Source: Acanthococcus lagerstroemiae
Lineage: Eukaryota; Arthropoda; Insecta; Hemiptera; Eriococcidae
Assembly: GCA_031841125.1 (NCBI GenBank)
Contig: CM063114.1
Coordinates: forward strand, 36,105,574-36,169,573
Direction: 5' to 3'
Length of the DNA stretch: 64,000 nt
Part shown: positions 24,572 through 37,639 of the stretch, in pieces
Layout: each line of letters opens with the position of its first letter
Position numbering within the stretch: position 1 is the stretch's first letter
Program-made: the position numbers and the translations under genes
Notes under the pieces: generated by a model
Database searches by the model: none
Told to the model about the DNA's origin: nothing
Seen by the model: the letters and a program-made list of their open reading frames with translations, nothing else

Positions 24572-25699
24572 TTATTTATTTTATTTTTTTTTGCTAACGA
24601 GACATTTAATGCCTAACGGCTACGGTCTCGGTATGGAATTACAATAATTACAGAGTTTGAATTCTAGGGTTTTAGGTAAGCGATATACATCTTAAGATTT
24701 AAATTAGGTGTAGTATACAGTTCTGAACTAGGAAATCGATTAGTGTAGTGGAAAACTCTGTAGCATAAGTAGGTTTTCCGAGTTGGTGTTTCGGTGGTAT
24801 CCTTGTGCTGGCGGCGATAAATGCAGTCAAGTTGCACAACTTGGTTGCGAAACTGTATCATGAGATTTTGAAGAGATTTCTGAGCCTCTCTTAGGACATA
24901 AGTACGTATACTTAAAGTCGTTCTGGTTGCAAATTTTATGTAGAACAGTGCCTATTCCAGCCATTTGCTTATCAACTCAGCAAGTAAATGAAATGGAAAA
25001 AGTTCAGTTTTGAATCTCTGTTCTCGTCCTGGAAGGACGAAGCTGCTGATGTTGATTGGGTCTGGAGTTTCACGTTAACTGACGTTTAGACCTTAGGAAA
25101 TGAGTTTTCCTGAGGCTCCTCGTACTTAATGTTTTTAGGTTTCGTAACATTAATTTTGTAGTGCCTAACATTCAGTGGCGTTAAAAGTTTTTTCCTTTTG
25201 TTGTGTGTGTGTTGGGGGGGGGGGGGGGTAAAATTCAATATTTTTGGTCGTCGAGCAAAAAAAGTTCTCATTTTTATCTTTGAAAAATGAAAAGAAACAA
25301 CATATCTTGTAAATCTCGTCCGTAAAATCTTTCAAGGCGCTTTTTTATCAAGTTGGCGAATAGTTACTGATATTTTCATAAGAAGGCGACGAGTATATAC
25401 TTTGTACCCCCCCCCCCCCCGTGTTGGCGTCACCTGCCAGAATTATCATCATTTTTGAACACGAACCATATTTGCTATTTTTAACTGGCAATTACAGTCC
25501 ATTAGCACGGTCTTCTACAGCAGAGTGCTTCATTTGACGCGAATAAATTTGAAAAACAATTCAAAAGTGTTGACAGCTGGTTCAAAAACCGGTTTTAAAT
25601 TTTTTTCGACCATGATTAGTAATAATATCAGTAAGCTCATGCCTAAAGATAACAGATCTGATTTTAAAATAATATCGTCTAAAGAAATTGAAACCACCC
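23609..25699. other. FAR intron 1, right after exon 2: simple repeats only
   Basis: Contains an (ATT)n microsatellite at about 24539-24572, a run of 15 G at 25214-25228 and a run of 14 C at 25407-25420. The G run and C run lie about 180 bp apart, as if paired, but I could not align the flanks. No exon recognised. Confidence 0.5.
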
Positions 25700-26930
25700 A
25701 AAAACCGAAATAATTTAATTCAGCCAAGAAGCTGAATGAAACCAAACTACCAAAACTGCTCAAATAGTCAAAATAATCCAAATTACAAAAAAAAAAAAAA
25801 CTTCCAGGGGAGGATTTAAACCAAACAATAGAGTGAGTAAACGTTATAATTTACCAAACATGTAAAACGTACCGGCTTTATTACCCCCTTCCCCTCCCGT
25901 CAAAAAAAGAAAGAAAGTCGATCCAAAAAAAGATTAGAGAATTGAATTCTGTAGGAGTTTCTAAAAAAAGGTCAGCAAACATCAGATGATTTTGTTAGGG
26001 CCCCGTATTACGTTTAAAAGAAGATCATACGATTTGAGCAGGAGCCTCTCAATAAGTGGTTAGACGATCCAAAAAAAAGTCATAGACGAATTCGTTGGTC
26101 GACTTTTGTGGACCGAACAAATTGCTTCATTCTGGTACCCTTCTTCCTCTATGAAAGTCAGACGAGCTTGTTTTCTTAGTAGCTGTAAGGTACAAAAGGA
26201 CCTTTTCAAGTGGCACAGTGAATTCGCTACTAAAGAGTAGAAATAAACAGAAAAGCTCCAAGAAATAAAAAGTATGGGTATTAATTGGCCAACATGAATT
26301 TTTGAGGGAGAGGGACAACAGTTAGACCAAAAATACTTCAGTCACCGAAATAGCCACGAACAAACTAAAAAGATTGACTGACCAAAACAGCTTAAATAGT
26401 CAGGACGGCCCAAGTGCCCGAAAAAGTCTAAATAATGTACTCAGCCAAAACAACGCAAGCTGCCAAAATAAATGTGTGAGCCTCACGAACCAAAAGGACC
26501 TAAATATTAACACAATCAGAATTAACCGAGTAATCAGAACAACCTAAATAGCTAAGGTCACCTAATCAGCCGTAACAGGCCAACTAGCTGAAGCAGTCTA
26601 AAGGGCCAAAAAGAACCCTGGAAATGAAAATATACTTTAGCCCGCCAAATAACCAAAAGAGCCCCAGCGACCAAGAGAACCACAATAGCTAAAAAGCTAA
26701 AACAGGCTGAACAACCCGATAATTCAAAACTGAACTTAAAAACATCAATTAAAACAGCTTAAGCAGTCAAAACTGTCCAAAGTACCAAAACAGTCCAAGA
26801 AAGGGCAACGTAACCAAAACAGCGAAAAAATATTTGAGCAGACGAAACATCCCCGAACAGGATATTTGATTGGTATAAAAGGCAAAAATGCGGACTAAAA
26901 CGACTAAACTGTATAAAATTAGATTCCACT
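25700..26930 (+). repeat. Degenerate CCAAAA-rich repeat
   Basis: Words such as CCAAAACAGTC, CCAAAATAA, CTAAATAG and GCTAAAACAG recur at irregular 8-14-base steps over about 1.2 kb. Similar DNA occurs at 29640-30260 and, complemented, at 14360-14800. No coding frame. Confidence 0.5.
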
Positions 26931-27146
26931 TTTTACTTTCTTAATTTTGCCGACTGGCAACCCGATTTTGATGGATGTTGCCGGAAATGTCGGAAAATGA
27001 TTTTGGGGGATGTGGGGTGTATCTTCTAGGCTCCTTTTATGCGTCTGAGCCTTAAATCAGACTAACCCATACTATCAGGTAGGTCAGCTCGATACTGATG
27101 TGGCCCCTCTTGGACTTTCAGTAGGATGATTGTGCGACCCCCAAAT

Positions 27147-28080
27147 TATTTTTTATTTTTATTTTTATTCGAACTCGCCGGTGTGATCCTCAATCGCAAT
27201 ACGTTCAGACGTCCTACAGCGATGTCGCGTGGAGTGTAGGCGGCAATTTTTATTTTTCTCACTATCGTGCTCGACTTGGTTCGTCTCTCTCCTCCCCTCT
27301 CAGTCTTTTGAGATACCTCTACCCTCCCGTTCATCTTAATTTTCACATGTGGTGCTCGAAAACTCTCATCAGCAGGGAGCGGATTTTAATGAAATCGCAT
27401 ATTTGTCTGTATCCAGTTAGAAACGGTATATTAAAAATACTTTCACGTTTCAAACCTTTCTGAGTAAAATGAGCCCTATTTTTTTCCGCATATTTTGTAT
27501 ATTTTACCTAAAAAAGCATATTTTGGTCATTTTTGGCCCATATTTAACCGTTTCAGCGCATATTTTCTTAGTTTCCTGATTTTTAGCACATTTCCTTAAT
27601 TTTCAATATTTCTTTCTTGAAACGTCGAAAAAAGTACGCATTCCTTAGATTTTTCTCTAAAGCACTGGAGAAAACAATTACGTCTTTTTACCGTAGCGCT
27701 CCAAGCGTCGATTCATGCTATCAATTTTGCAAAAAAATTCAATTCGTAAAGCCCGCCTTCATTCGGATTCGTGGTATCTGTTTCGACTAAAATTATTACA
27801 AAAACTCATTTCTTTTTATAATATTTTTTCTAATAAATAAATAATTTGATCAACTGATTTTATTTTATTTTTTGACTTAAAAGGTACAGCTCTTCATGCT
27901 CTTTAAAATGATACCTATATCGTTAGCGCATGTTTTCACGTTTTCCGCGCATATTTTGGACTTTTTTGATTGCATATATATGCGCATATTTCACCTGTTT
28001 TTAGCACATAAAAATCCGCTCTCTGCTCATCAGGCGCTAGAGCCTGTGAGCGCCGTTGAAGTTGCTTCCCATTCGAACCG
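27147..28080 (-). mobile_element. SINE-like repeat, copy 1, split by a hAT MITE
   Basis: On the minus strand it opens with GCCCGGTTCGAATGGG, which resembles a tRNA B box. It continues through GGCGCTCACAGGCTCTAGCG and GAGTTTTCGAGC to a tail of AATAAAAATAAAAATAAAAA near 27147-27172. Copy 2 at 32575-32725 has the same core uninterrupted. Here the core is split by the element at 27373-28025. The A box was not recognised, so the tRNA origin is tentative. Confidence 0.6.
27373..28025. mobile_element. hAT-like MITE with 8-bp target-site duplication CTCATCAG
   Basis: The ends are CAGGGAGCGGATTTTAATG on the left and, inverted, CAGAGAGCGGATTTTTATG on the right. Perfect 8-bp direct repeats CTCATCAG lie at 27365-27372 and 28026-28033. 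The related sequence near 32675 keeps one TTCATCAG and no insertion, serving as an empty site. Terminal inverted repeats starting CAG with 8-bp duplications are the hAT hallmark. The 653-bp interior repeats GCATATTTT and has no transposase, so it is non-autonomous. Confidence 0.9.
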
Positions 28081-29639
28081 GGCAAATTGTAGGTTCGCTG
28101 GAATTGATTGAAGAAAAACTGATAAGGAAAAGGGAGCGAAAAGGGGGAGTTCAGCGCAGCAGTTTATGGCAATTTTGATGTTTTTTCAAAATATCTCGAG
28201 AATGAATGCGCTTAACGGAAAATTAAAAAGAACATGCTTTGTAGCAAATAAAATTTCCTTTCAGATGAGCTCATTTTTATCGAAATTCGAATGCTTTTCT
28301 TTTTCGCATAAAAATAGCATTGCATTCATTGTTGTTGTTGTTGATGATGATTTAATTCGTTGTTGTTGTTTGCTCGGTTCGAATGGCCCGGAGTATCAAA
28401 GAACAACTATAACTATCAATTCAATCGGATGGATACCATTTTACCACAGCGCACAGAGTCGTTGATCTTTATACCCAAAAAAATGCGAAATAAACTTCAA
28501 TCTCAGGAGTCCATGACCTATATGGCAAATAATCAAAAGCAGGCTGTGCCAAAACTTGTCTCTAATTTTGTTAAATGACAACATATTGACAGACACTCGT
28601 TCAGTCTTCTTTCCGATCTTCGTCTCGGCGTTTTAATCACCTGTCTCATTTTAGTATAACGACCTTCCTGCTAATTTTACTCTCACTCGTTTTCAACCGG
28701 TTGTTGTCACTTGTAATCATTTCTCTTTTATCCAGACACGTCACAACCTGCACATTTCTCTGTTTGATGGTAGCGGAAGAATCTTGTTCCATCACCGAAT
28801 GACCTTGAAACGGGACCAGCCCAATTTGTTAGACCTACATCGATCTGGATGCATGGGTACGATTATGAATGCACGTATCACACATTAGTTCAGTGCCTAT
28901 TAGTTTTCGAAATAATTCAACAACTACGTACATATATCTTGATTATCCGAGATTCTCGATCCTCCAGACACACACACGCCTATCAACTGAACACCTAATG
29001 GTTCTTCTTTTCAATCGATTAAGTCTCTTTGAGATAATGGAAGACGTAAATGAGTCGATCGTGAGTGATGTTAGAAATTAAAATGTGAACGTGCGAAGAA
29101 TCTTGCAGACCAACCTCCAAATTATTCAGGTCTTAAAAATAAATCATTAGGATTCTTTGACTGCAGGCTGAATGCACTTTATCAGGAAGTTCATTTGTCA
29201 GTTTATTCTGCGCAATAATGTTCTTCATCTTTCTTTCCCATCTTGGTAAACTGGAGATAATATGACAGACAAGCAAGAAATCAGAACAGGGAATAGCGTG
29301 AAGTTACGAAACTTAACGATTTAATTGAAACAACTTCGAGTGTTTCAAAAAGAGGATTGTCGGGTTTGATGGCCATTAAACGGATTCTTAATGCAATGAA
29401 AAAATCAGTCAGTCCCAGCTGTCGAGGAAAATGATTGAAACGCCTATTTAAAAATTATATTTTCTTCATAAATATTCTAGTAAGGTAATTAAATATTCCC
29501 GAAATTGTCACATACTAACCAAATTCATTCAAATTCGACCTTCGGTACCTTTCCCCCCTCATTTTCTAATTTCTATTTGCTTCAGTTGAAAGTGATGGTA
29601 TGTTTGTGCTGCACTCCTTTGACCAAGAGTGGCAAAAAA
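28081..29639. other. Intron 1, nothing recognised
   Basis: Includes a short GTT/GAT trinucleotide stretch near 28329-28362. No exon or TE protein that I can support. Confidence 0.4.
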
Positions 29640-30260
29640 AAAAAATCAGGAATGACCAAATGACTAAATTTGATCAAAATTGATTAAAAATAATTAAGAA
29701 CAATCTCTGAACCAAATATAGTCTATAATATAACGATCAAAAATAACCAAATCTGACTTAATCCGACCAAAAATAATCAAAATCAACCAAAACTGACCAA
29801 ATAGGTCCAAGAATAATTTGAACCCAATGTGAATACTACCGCCCTCCTCACACACAAAAAGTCTAAATCCAACGGCACGTGACCAAATTTCATCAAATTC
29901 GACCATGAAAGACCGAGTTCGATTAGAATAAAACAAAACATCCACGACTATTCATGATTCGAAAACGACAAAGAAAAATATCGAAAACAACCAAATTTAA
30001 CCTAAACTGAATCAAAATAACCTTATGTACCTCAGTGACATGTGATTCGAAAAAGGCCCAAAAGAATAGAAAGCACTAAAAATACCAAAACAGACCTAAA
30101 ATGATGAAAAAAACTTTACACCAAACGATATCTTGCCATAAATAATCAACCCAATAATAAATAGAAAATTATCTAAAATGTATCCCCGATGACCAGATCC
30201 ACTGAAAAAATATTCAATCCACTCAAAAATTAACCATGAAGGACCAAAAACAACTGAGAG
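29640..30260 (+). repeat. Degenerate ACCAAAA/GATCAAAA repeat
   Basis: The same style of repeat as 25700-26930: GATCAAAAT, ACCAAATCTG, CCAAAAATAATC and ACCAAAACTGACC at irregular short steps. No reading frame. Confidence 0.5.
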
Positions 30261-32564
30261 ACTATGTAATTTTTCTTGAGAAGTCAGATTTTTTCTCTCT
30301 CTTTCTCTCTTTCTTCCTTTTTTCCCTCCATTTTCCCAGCTTTTATACGTAATTTTTTCAGGTGCTTCTTTCCACCGAGCATCCCCGGGTGTTGACCTTG
30401 GATTTGTAAATCCGACGTCGTATACAAACTTTATGTACTTCCTTCAGGGTGGTCGTGGAGAGACTGTTCATATGGAGGAGGAGTGTAAATACGAAAAATC
30501 CCGAATCTCAATCGACATGCAAAAATATAATACATAAAAAAAGGCGCCTCCCCCAATTTCCCGATTGAGTCCGAAATCTCTCCGATTCTAATTCCCCGAA
30601 TTTCAGTTGACAAGCCTCCCCCCTTCAGGGAAAAAAGTTAACAACTGTATAAGCTGCTTCTTCCTGACTAACTGCCAAATTTCCCAACTGTCGGAATTTT
30701 CCCAAATGGGAAGGAGTGTCACCAGGGCTAGTTTGAGCAATTTTTACTGGGGTTGGGGGGGGGGTTGGGGGTGGATTATACATTTTCCAACTTTGTAAAC
30801 TGTCGAAACTGAAAAAAAAAAACTTTTGATTTTTTGACTTTTTCCAACTTCGTAACGGAAAATTCCCAAGTGAGCTGCCAAATAAGTTTTGAAAGTAAAA
30901 AAAAAAAACTTCCGACATGTCGAATTTTTCCAACTTTTTATTCGGTATTTGAAACAAATAAATGGTGAAATCGGTTTTTAAAAAAATACCAGTTTCAAAG
31001 ATTTTGCCGAATTAAGCAAAATTTTGCCAAAATTTCCGGATGAAAAATGACTGGGGGGCTGACGTCCTCCCTCGCACCAGCCCTGAATGTCACCTTGCCC
31101 TCGCGCGCTGACTAGTAATAGTTCTAGAAGGCAAAATTTGTTGTATGATTTGTACCAAGAATTTAAAAAACATAAGCCCCAGTGGATTTTCAGAATAAAA
31201 ACATCAATAGCTAGAAAAAGTTATTTTATTTAAAAAAGTTGTTTTTCTTTTGGAATTAATCTTACCTTCCTAGATGTGTCTTATCTTCGACCTCTTGGAA
31301 AAAATTTATCTACACCCATACTTAGTAGCTAAAATCGACAAAAATAAATCAAAATCATTTACCTGAAATTTCAAAATGTGCTGATGTGGGCGTTCAAAAA
31401 GCACTTCAGTCTTATGACATTTGAACCTTAGTTGACTTACGATTTCAATTTTGCAGTTTCCTCTGTTTTAAGAGTAATTTTTTGCAATTTTAAAAACAAA
31501 TTTATGACTTTAATCAACTGTCTAAATAATTAGGTTTTTGATCTTGTCCATCGCTTTGCAGTTACAAAAATTTCTCGAGAGTACACGCAGCATAATCTTA
31601 AATTTCCTCGAAATTCTTGAGAATATGCTACGAATACCACGTACACCCTGAGAGCTCACTTCTGGTGACGATGAGTAATTTAAGGCATGAAATGTGAGTT
31701 GGTTGGTTGTGGAATAATATTAGAAATTGCTGAGCAGACTTCCGGATTGGGGCATAAAAATCATAAAAAACAAAACAGAAAAAATGAGACTTTCATCTAG
31801 CGGGTTTTAAAACTGCATAAGTTTCCAAAATTAAATCTAACCTTGCATGTAGCATTCTAATAAATTATACTACCTACACTTCAGCCGCCATGTTTGGTTA
31901 TCCATTTTGGATGAATTAGATATATTAAAACGAAAACTGTCACTGAAAAGCTGTTGACTGTTTTTCGTGATTGCCTGAATTTTTTATAATTTATATACGT
32001 AACGGGATTTTTCACCGGAACAGTTAACTTGATCGATGCATAAAATATGATACCATTCCCAGATTTGATGAAAATCAAACGTAAATTAAGTTTATTGTGT
32101 GAGTTTCTTTGACATCATCCTAATAAAACAGTTTTTGTTCGAATATTTCCAGTATCCCTAACAAGTACCAATTTATTGATATATTCGTTGTTCGCGTAAA
32201 TAGAACAATATTTTTCAAGGGCGGAAGTAGTCTGAGTAGCTGTTTTCAACACAACGCCCTTCGCTTTTCCTCGCCTGGGCTGCTTACATTTCTTGAGTTA
32301 CAACTGTTTCTCAGACTGAAGGTTAAAAAAGTCGAATTTGAGATTTTCGATAAATTACTCTGCAGTAAAAGATACGAATACCTTCCTAGCATGTTGTCAT
32401 AATTCTAAGGTCAGTGGCTCCCACGCAGTGTGTACCCTTCAAGAAATGGCGGAAAATGGTCCCCTCGGTCGCTGCGCACGAAACGTGATATGAAAAAATT
32501 TCGCGTGTGTAAAATACATACTAACTTCTAAAGGGCATTTTACCATAGCCGGTAGCTTTATTAT
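30261..32564. other. Intron 1, nothing recognised
   Basis: Low-complexity stretches and a G-rich run near 30753-30772. No exon, RNA gene or TE protein recognised. Confidence 0.4.
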
Positions 32565-32574
32565 TCTTATGTGG

Positions 32575-32725
32575 TCTTCGACTTGGTTCGACTCTCTCCT
32601 CCCTTCTTAGAGTCTTTTGATCCTCCCTGTCTACCTAAAATATTGATTTTCTCTTATGGGGCTCGAAAACTTTCATCAGATGCTAGAGCCTGTGAGCACC
32701 GCTGAAATTAAAGCCCATGCTTTTT
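32575..32725 (-). mobile_element. SINE-like repeat, copy 2 (uninterrupted core)
   Basis: On the minus strand it contains GTGCTCACAGGCTCTAGC, GAAAGTTTTCGAGCCCC, AAAAGACTCTAAGAAGGGAG and GAGAGTCGAACCAAGTCGA. These blocks match copy 1 in order. An A-rich stretch ends the other side at about 32730-32745. It provides the empty site for the hAT MITE in copy 1. Confidence 0.65.
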
Positions 32726-32745
32726 ACTTAAAAAAAAAAAAAAAG

Positions 32746-33339
32746 TCGCGATGCACTGTAACAATTTTAAAATAGTACAGCTGATTATTGCGAAAAGAAT
32801 GTTGCACGTTTTCATGATAATGTGAAATTTGCTTGTGAGCTTTCAAAGTCGAAGATCAATTTTAAAATAATTGGAGGCACCGTAGAAAAAAATTTGGTCA
32901 AAATCGGGACTTAGCTTGTATGAATAGATAGACTAATATGGCCAAAACCAGAAAATATTTTCAACTACTGAAACTCATTAAATTTTTTACAAAAAAGGTT
33001 TTTTACCCTTTTGTCACAGCTGCGCTCAAAATGTTACTTACCGTGTATTCAAAATCATTTTTTTCATCACCATAATATATTAATACAGGCCTTATGGAAA
33101 GAAACATTGAATTTTCGGTATTTTTTCAATGTTACTGAGGTATTAGACCTCGTACTTGTTTCCTTCCACACTTACCTACCCTACGGAGAATTTTTTCTGC
33201 TCTCCCATCCTCACTTTTGTAGCATACATATTGAAATGTGTTTTCTCTCATGTGCTGCTGGCAGAAATAATACACGATGTCTTATGGTCCTAAAACTTTC
33301 GAATCCAATATTCGTGTTAGGCCAGCACATTATTCAAGG
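32746..33339. other. Intron 1, nothing recognised
   Basis: A 113-codon open frame on the plus strand (33011-33352) has no start context, splice signals or family signature and looks like chance. Confidence 0.4.
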
Positions 33340-34440
33340 GTGTAACATTTAGTAGGAGGAAGGGCTCAAATTCTCATAAACTGCATCATGTATATTAAAT
33401 AATAGGATTTGAGACCAAAATTCATTTTGATATTATTTTTACAGTAAATTCAAACATGTGGCACCAGGGGAAGGAGTGTAACAAAATTTTGAGAAATTGA
33501 ATCATGTATACCGAATAATAGAGGTTTTTGAGGTCGGTAAATGCATTTTTTATATTATTTTTACTGTAAATTCAGATTCTTGACGTCTGAAGAAGGAGGC
33601 AGGACATAACTGCCACAAATTGCATCATGTATATATCGAATAATACGTTTCTACTAAATTCATTTTTAATATTATTTTGACTATGAATTCACATGAACCA
33701 TAAAAATTTTGAAGTTGTGCCCCTTTCTCCCACCCTTGGTTGTCACATTTTGGAAATAAAAGTGCCTTCGATATACTTAGTTGAAAAAAAATAGATAAGG
33801 ACAACCCGGTTCCTAACTCAAGACTAATGTCATTGACAAATTTCACACTTAAATTCATGCTCTTATGATTCACCACCCCATTCTTTACTAATGAGCAAAG
33901 AAATATGTTTCAGAGATATTTTGATTTTCTTTATGCGATCAGAACCCCCCTATGAATTTAAGAACGTAGAAACGCAAATTTTTGGTAACCATAATACAGA
34001 TTGTAAGAAATCTGTCCTCCCTCTCCCCCAGGACAACAGTTTCGGTCTTACCGTCATAACGATATAAAAAAAAATAATAATAGATTCGGCGACCAGAAAA
34101 CTTGCGATATTTAATATGCAGCATAATAATATGATTTTATAGACATTTTATCCATACTCTTTCTCCGGGTGCCACAACATTGAATTCATAGTAAATATAA
34201 GATCACAAATGAATTTAGCGACTTTAGAAACTTATTATTTGATATACAGGATTCAGTATACCGAAATTTTTCCCTTTTTTGTTTCCAGGCGCAGCAAATT
34301 TTAGTTTACTGTAGAAATAATATCAACAATGAATTTGGGGTCTTGAAATCTATTGTTTTATATACATGATGAAATTTATGAAATTTTTGTCCCGTCTCCC
34401 TCCTCCAGGTGCCATAATTTCAAATGTGCGCCGAACTGGT
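33340..34440. repeat. Mirror-image satellite locus 2 (family A, ~118-bp monomers)
   Basis: On the left, monomers are in minus orientation with GTGGCACCAGG near 33460 and equivalent blocks near 33580 and 33697. On the right they are in plus orientation, with the equivalent block near 34173, 34290 and 34405. These positions mirror one another around about 33935. The flanking block (TATACATGATG) also occurs on both sides, inverted, at about 33380-33395 and 34370-34382. Confidence 0.78.
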
Positions 34441-36312
34441 ACTAATAAATTGAATTCGAGGGTCATCAGATCATACGGAATTGTGTATCGATTCCGCTAA
34501 TTGTCCTAAAAGTTCGAAATTTCTAATAATCAAATTCATTTTACTCTTCCCCCTCCCCCCAATAAAAGAGAAAAAACCAAGACGAATTATAAATATGTGT
34601 GTTGTATAAATAGTGGTGGCAGGGGTAAGGAAAAAATTCTCATGGATGGCTTGGTAAGGATAAATAAATCCTCAGGGATGTAGGTAGGGATGAAAAAATG
34701 CTCAGAGGTAGGTAGGTAGCGATGTAGAGGAAGCAGGTACGGAATAATTAACGTCTCATGTACATCCACGACTCAGTGTTATAAAAAAATGTTGAAAATT
34801 CGAAAAGTATTTCCTTTCATAAGGCCAGTGTTAATGTACGACCAGGTACGAAAATAAAGGAGCACGGGGGGCCAGTTCTCCCCCCCGCCTCCGTCGGAGT
34901 TGAGAAATTTCAGTAGATGGATCAACAGTTGGAAAAATCCAAAAAGTCAAAAGTTTTTTTGTTTTTTTTTTGGCTAATACAAACAAATTTTGATACTTCG
35001 GAATTTTGACTTGAGTCGGTTGGGAATTTAACAATTTTTACCCCCTCAGTATAAACTCTTCGCTACGTCTCTGTGTGTGATGATGGGAGGGGTAATTCTG
35101 AATACCTTATAAGTGGCGTTTTGGGTGCAGTTACCAAAAAGTTGCCCTATTTTCTGTGAAACTGAAGGATCTTCAATTGTTCAAAAAAAATTCCTGTTCA
35201 GGCCATATTAGACTAGCTACAGTAAACTCCGATTTTGGCCCCACTTTTTTCCATAATTGTGAACACCTTGGTGGATTGGCTGGAATGCCTACAATCTTAA
35301 AATAGTCTTTAAGAGCTGACACGCCAAATTTCATGCTTTTACTAAAATATGCACATTTTTCAACAATCAACTGCTCTAATTTCACTATTTTTTTTTCTCA
35401 AAATATATTTCTTTTTTTTCCCAACTGTAAACTTTTGTATAGCTTTTAACAAATTTTATGCCTACGGAGGAGCGAGCCCTAGGGCTTATTTGGAAGGTTA
35501 TTCTATCTAATTTTAGGATCTGATCTGATCTCAGTACCGGTCAAGTGGGCCCTTTTCCTGTTTTGGTACACATTATTTATTCAAAATTGGGTATGGGTCA
35601 CATTACTTTGTCAATTCCTTGATTAAATCTCTCATACGTATCTTCATCGAATTTTCGTAAATTTGAGTGTCCAAATTGTATGAACTATTAGGAAACTTCT
35701 TTCACCTCATGAGTAAGACAAATTATTCTACAACACTGCTTATTTATTCCTTCATCCTTGGTTGAAGAATCCAGCGCGTTAGACCTGTTATCTTAGCACC
35801 CAAGTTGATAAATGCATAATGAATGCATATTACGTTTGCTCATATTTCATCAGAACTGCTTTTTATTAATTTCTGCATAGTATTTTAAATAAAAATGCAT
35901 AGGTATCTGATTCATGTGCATATTAAATGCCCAAAAATTACGAAGTACCCTGTTTTATGTGTAAATTTTCTCTCAACTGTATGCCTTCAGTAACTATTCC
36001 CCGGACAGAGAAGGGTAGATGAGAAATAGATGGGCAGATAGGGTATCATTAAGGGTAAGGTTGAAGGGTATACGTTGTAAATGCAGAATACTTTCAAGAA
36101 CAAAGACATTTCAGAGTATAATGCGTACATTCACAACAAATTTTCATTTATGCTAGGTACTGACACGGCCGGACTTCTTCTAGGGGGAGGGGGTAAGACG
36201 TTTTCAGGTGGGCAAGACCCTTTTTCAGAAGAAGAGAATGTGGATTTAAAGTAACATAATGATTTCCACGGGCTTCTGGCTCTTTGATGGTAACCATATT
36301 GCTAGTATGCAT
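34441..36312. other. Intron 1, one family B fragment and otherwise nothing
   Basis: About 34765-34865 (AAATGTTGAAAATTC, TAAGGCCAGTGTTAATGTA) is a family B fragment. GTAGGTAGG repeats lie near 34680-34720. No exon recognised. Confidence 0.4.
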
Positions 36313-36674
36313 CAGGGTGTCTACAGGTGCTGAAAAGTCCTGAATTTTGAAAGTAGGTGCTAAAAGTCCTGAAAAGTCCTGAAGTATAAAAAAAAATTAT
36401 TGAAAAGTCCTTCATTTTTGTTAGAAATACTCAAAAATAAATTTTTTGCGATTCCTATGTACGATTGGTCATTAAAAAGTGTAACGCAGGATCTATATTC
36501 ATAAGGAGGGGAAAGTGGGGAGCAAAAAGGAGGGAAGGGTAAAGGGGATAAAACAATTGAAAAAAAAAAGATTTGCACACTCAAGGAAAATATGGTAAAT
36601 ATTACAGCTACAGTCCTGCAAAGGGTCATTAAAAAGTACTTCATTTTTATTTTTCAATTTCTATAGACACCTTG
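36313..36674. mobile_element. Probable hAT-like MITE (362 bp)
   Basis: The left end is CAGGGTGTCTACAG. The right end inverted is CAAGGTGTCTATAG, a typical hAT-type terminus. Flanks carry TATGCA on both sides (36306-36311 and 36676-36681), but one base out of register for an 8-bp duplication. The interior repeats TGAAAAGTCCTGAA three or four times. No coding capacity. Confidence 0.6.
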
Positions 36675-36856
36675 CTTATGCAACTATCGAATTAGGTAGA
36701 GAAAAAGAACTTTATACACATCTCCGAACTTACGAAGCCAACGAGGCCAGAGCCCTGGAGGCACTCAGCTGAAAAGAAGGGTTGAAAAAGTTCGTTCAAA
36801 AGCAAAGCGAATGAGGAACAGAAAAAAAAAGAGAGAAAGAAAAAATTTTTATTTCG

Positions 36857-36996
36857 TTATTAAATATAGCGGCAAATCACTCCAAAATCAATTACGAGTA
36901 CAATGTGTTGTGTTACCTGATGATGACAGTGATGTCGAAACGTCGTGTTAATAAATTGTAATTGATTTTGGAGTGATTTGCCTCTACATTTAATAA
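36857..36996 (+). mobile_element. 39-bp inverted repeat enclosing a hammerhead-like motif (Penelope-like end?)
   Basis: The arms 36857-36895 and 36958-36996 are inverted repeats with only 2 mismatches in 39 (TTATTAAAT at the outside, CAAAATCAATTAC at the inside). The loop holds CTGATGA (36917-36923), GACA-GTGA-TGTC (a 4-bp stem with a GTGA loop, 36925-36936), then GAAA (36937-36940) and CGTC. This is the conserved-core order of a hammerhead ribozyme. Known: Penelope-like retroelements carry hammerhead motifs in their terminal repeats. One extra T before the stem departs from the canonical core, so activity is uncertain. Confidence 0.6.
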
Positions 36997-37639
36997 TTCA
37001 ATAGATCATCTCCTCTGTTTTACCAGTAAATCTTGATTTCTCAAGAAAAAATCTGACGGAAGAATTTTTAAATGGGAGGAGCGCGGGGAGGGCTTTTCAA
37101 TTATTGGCTCATGTCTAGTTTTGTTTGATATTTTTTTTTTTTTAGGTCTGTCTTGATAAATTCTGGTTAAATTCGATATTGTGTGGACGGATTTAGTCAT
37201 TGGAAGTAAATTTTTCGTCAGATTAATTCGAATTTAGTCGTTCTTATATTAGCGGTACTACAAAAAATTGTGTCAGTTGGAAAATTGCCTTCAATGATAG
37301 ATAATTTGAAAAATCGGTGGAATTAAAGCCGACCTGAGAAAACGAAGGATTTTGTCTTGTCGGCATGATCCTTTTGAAATTTCTGTTGAGAAAATTGAGA
37401 TTTCTCCTCCCTCTCTGCCTCAATATGAGTAAGGGTGAAAGAGCGGCGGACCGGAGGACAGCAAATAGACATTTTTTGTTGTGTCTCTGTTCAAGACGGT
37501 CCTTCCACCCTCCTGTCCGAAAACGTCTTTCTGGGCCGCAATGCCTGAGGTAAAAAACGGATGCAACAAATCTGCAAGAGCGGGATTAACGCCATTAGAT
37601 TTTTTTTACTCACTAAATCAGTTGACTTTTCTCTGGGGA

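Noticed and set aside
25171..25436. hAT element beginning CAGTGGCGTT and ending GACGCCAACAC inverted
   Set aside because: The flanking 8-mers do not match, and the long G and C runs make the apparent pairing unreliable.
33011..33352. 113-codon plus-strand open frame
   Set aside because: No recognisable domain; overlaps the edge of the satellite locus.
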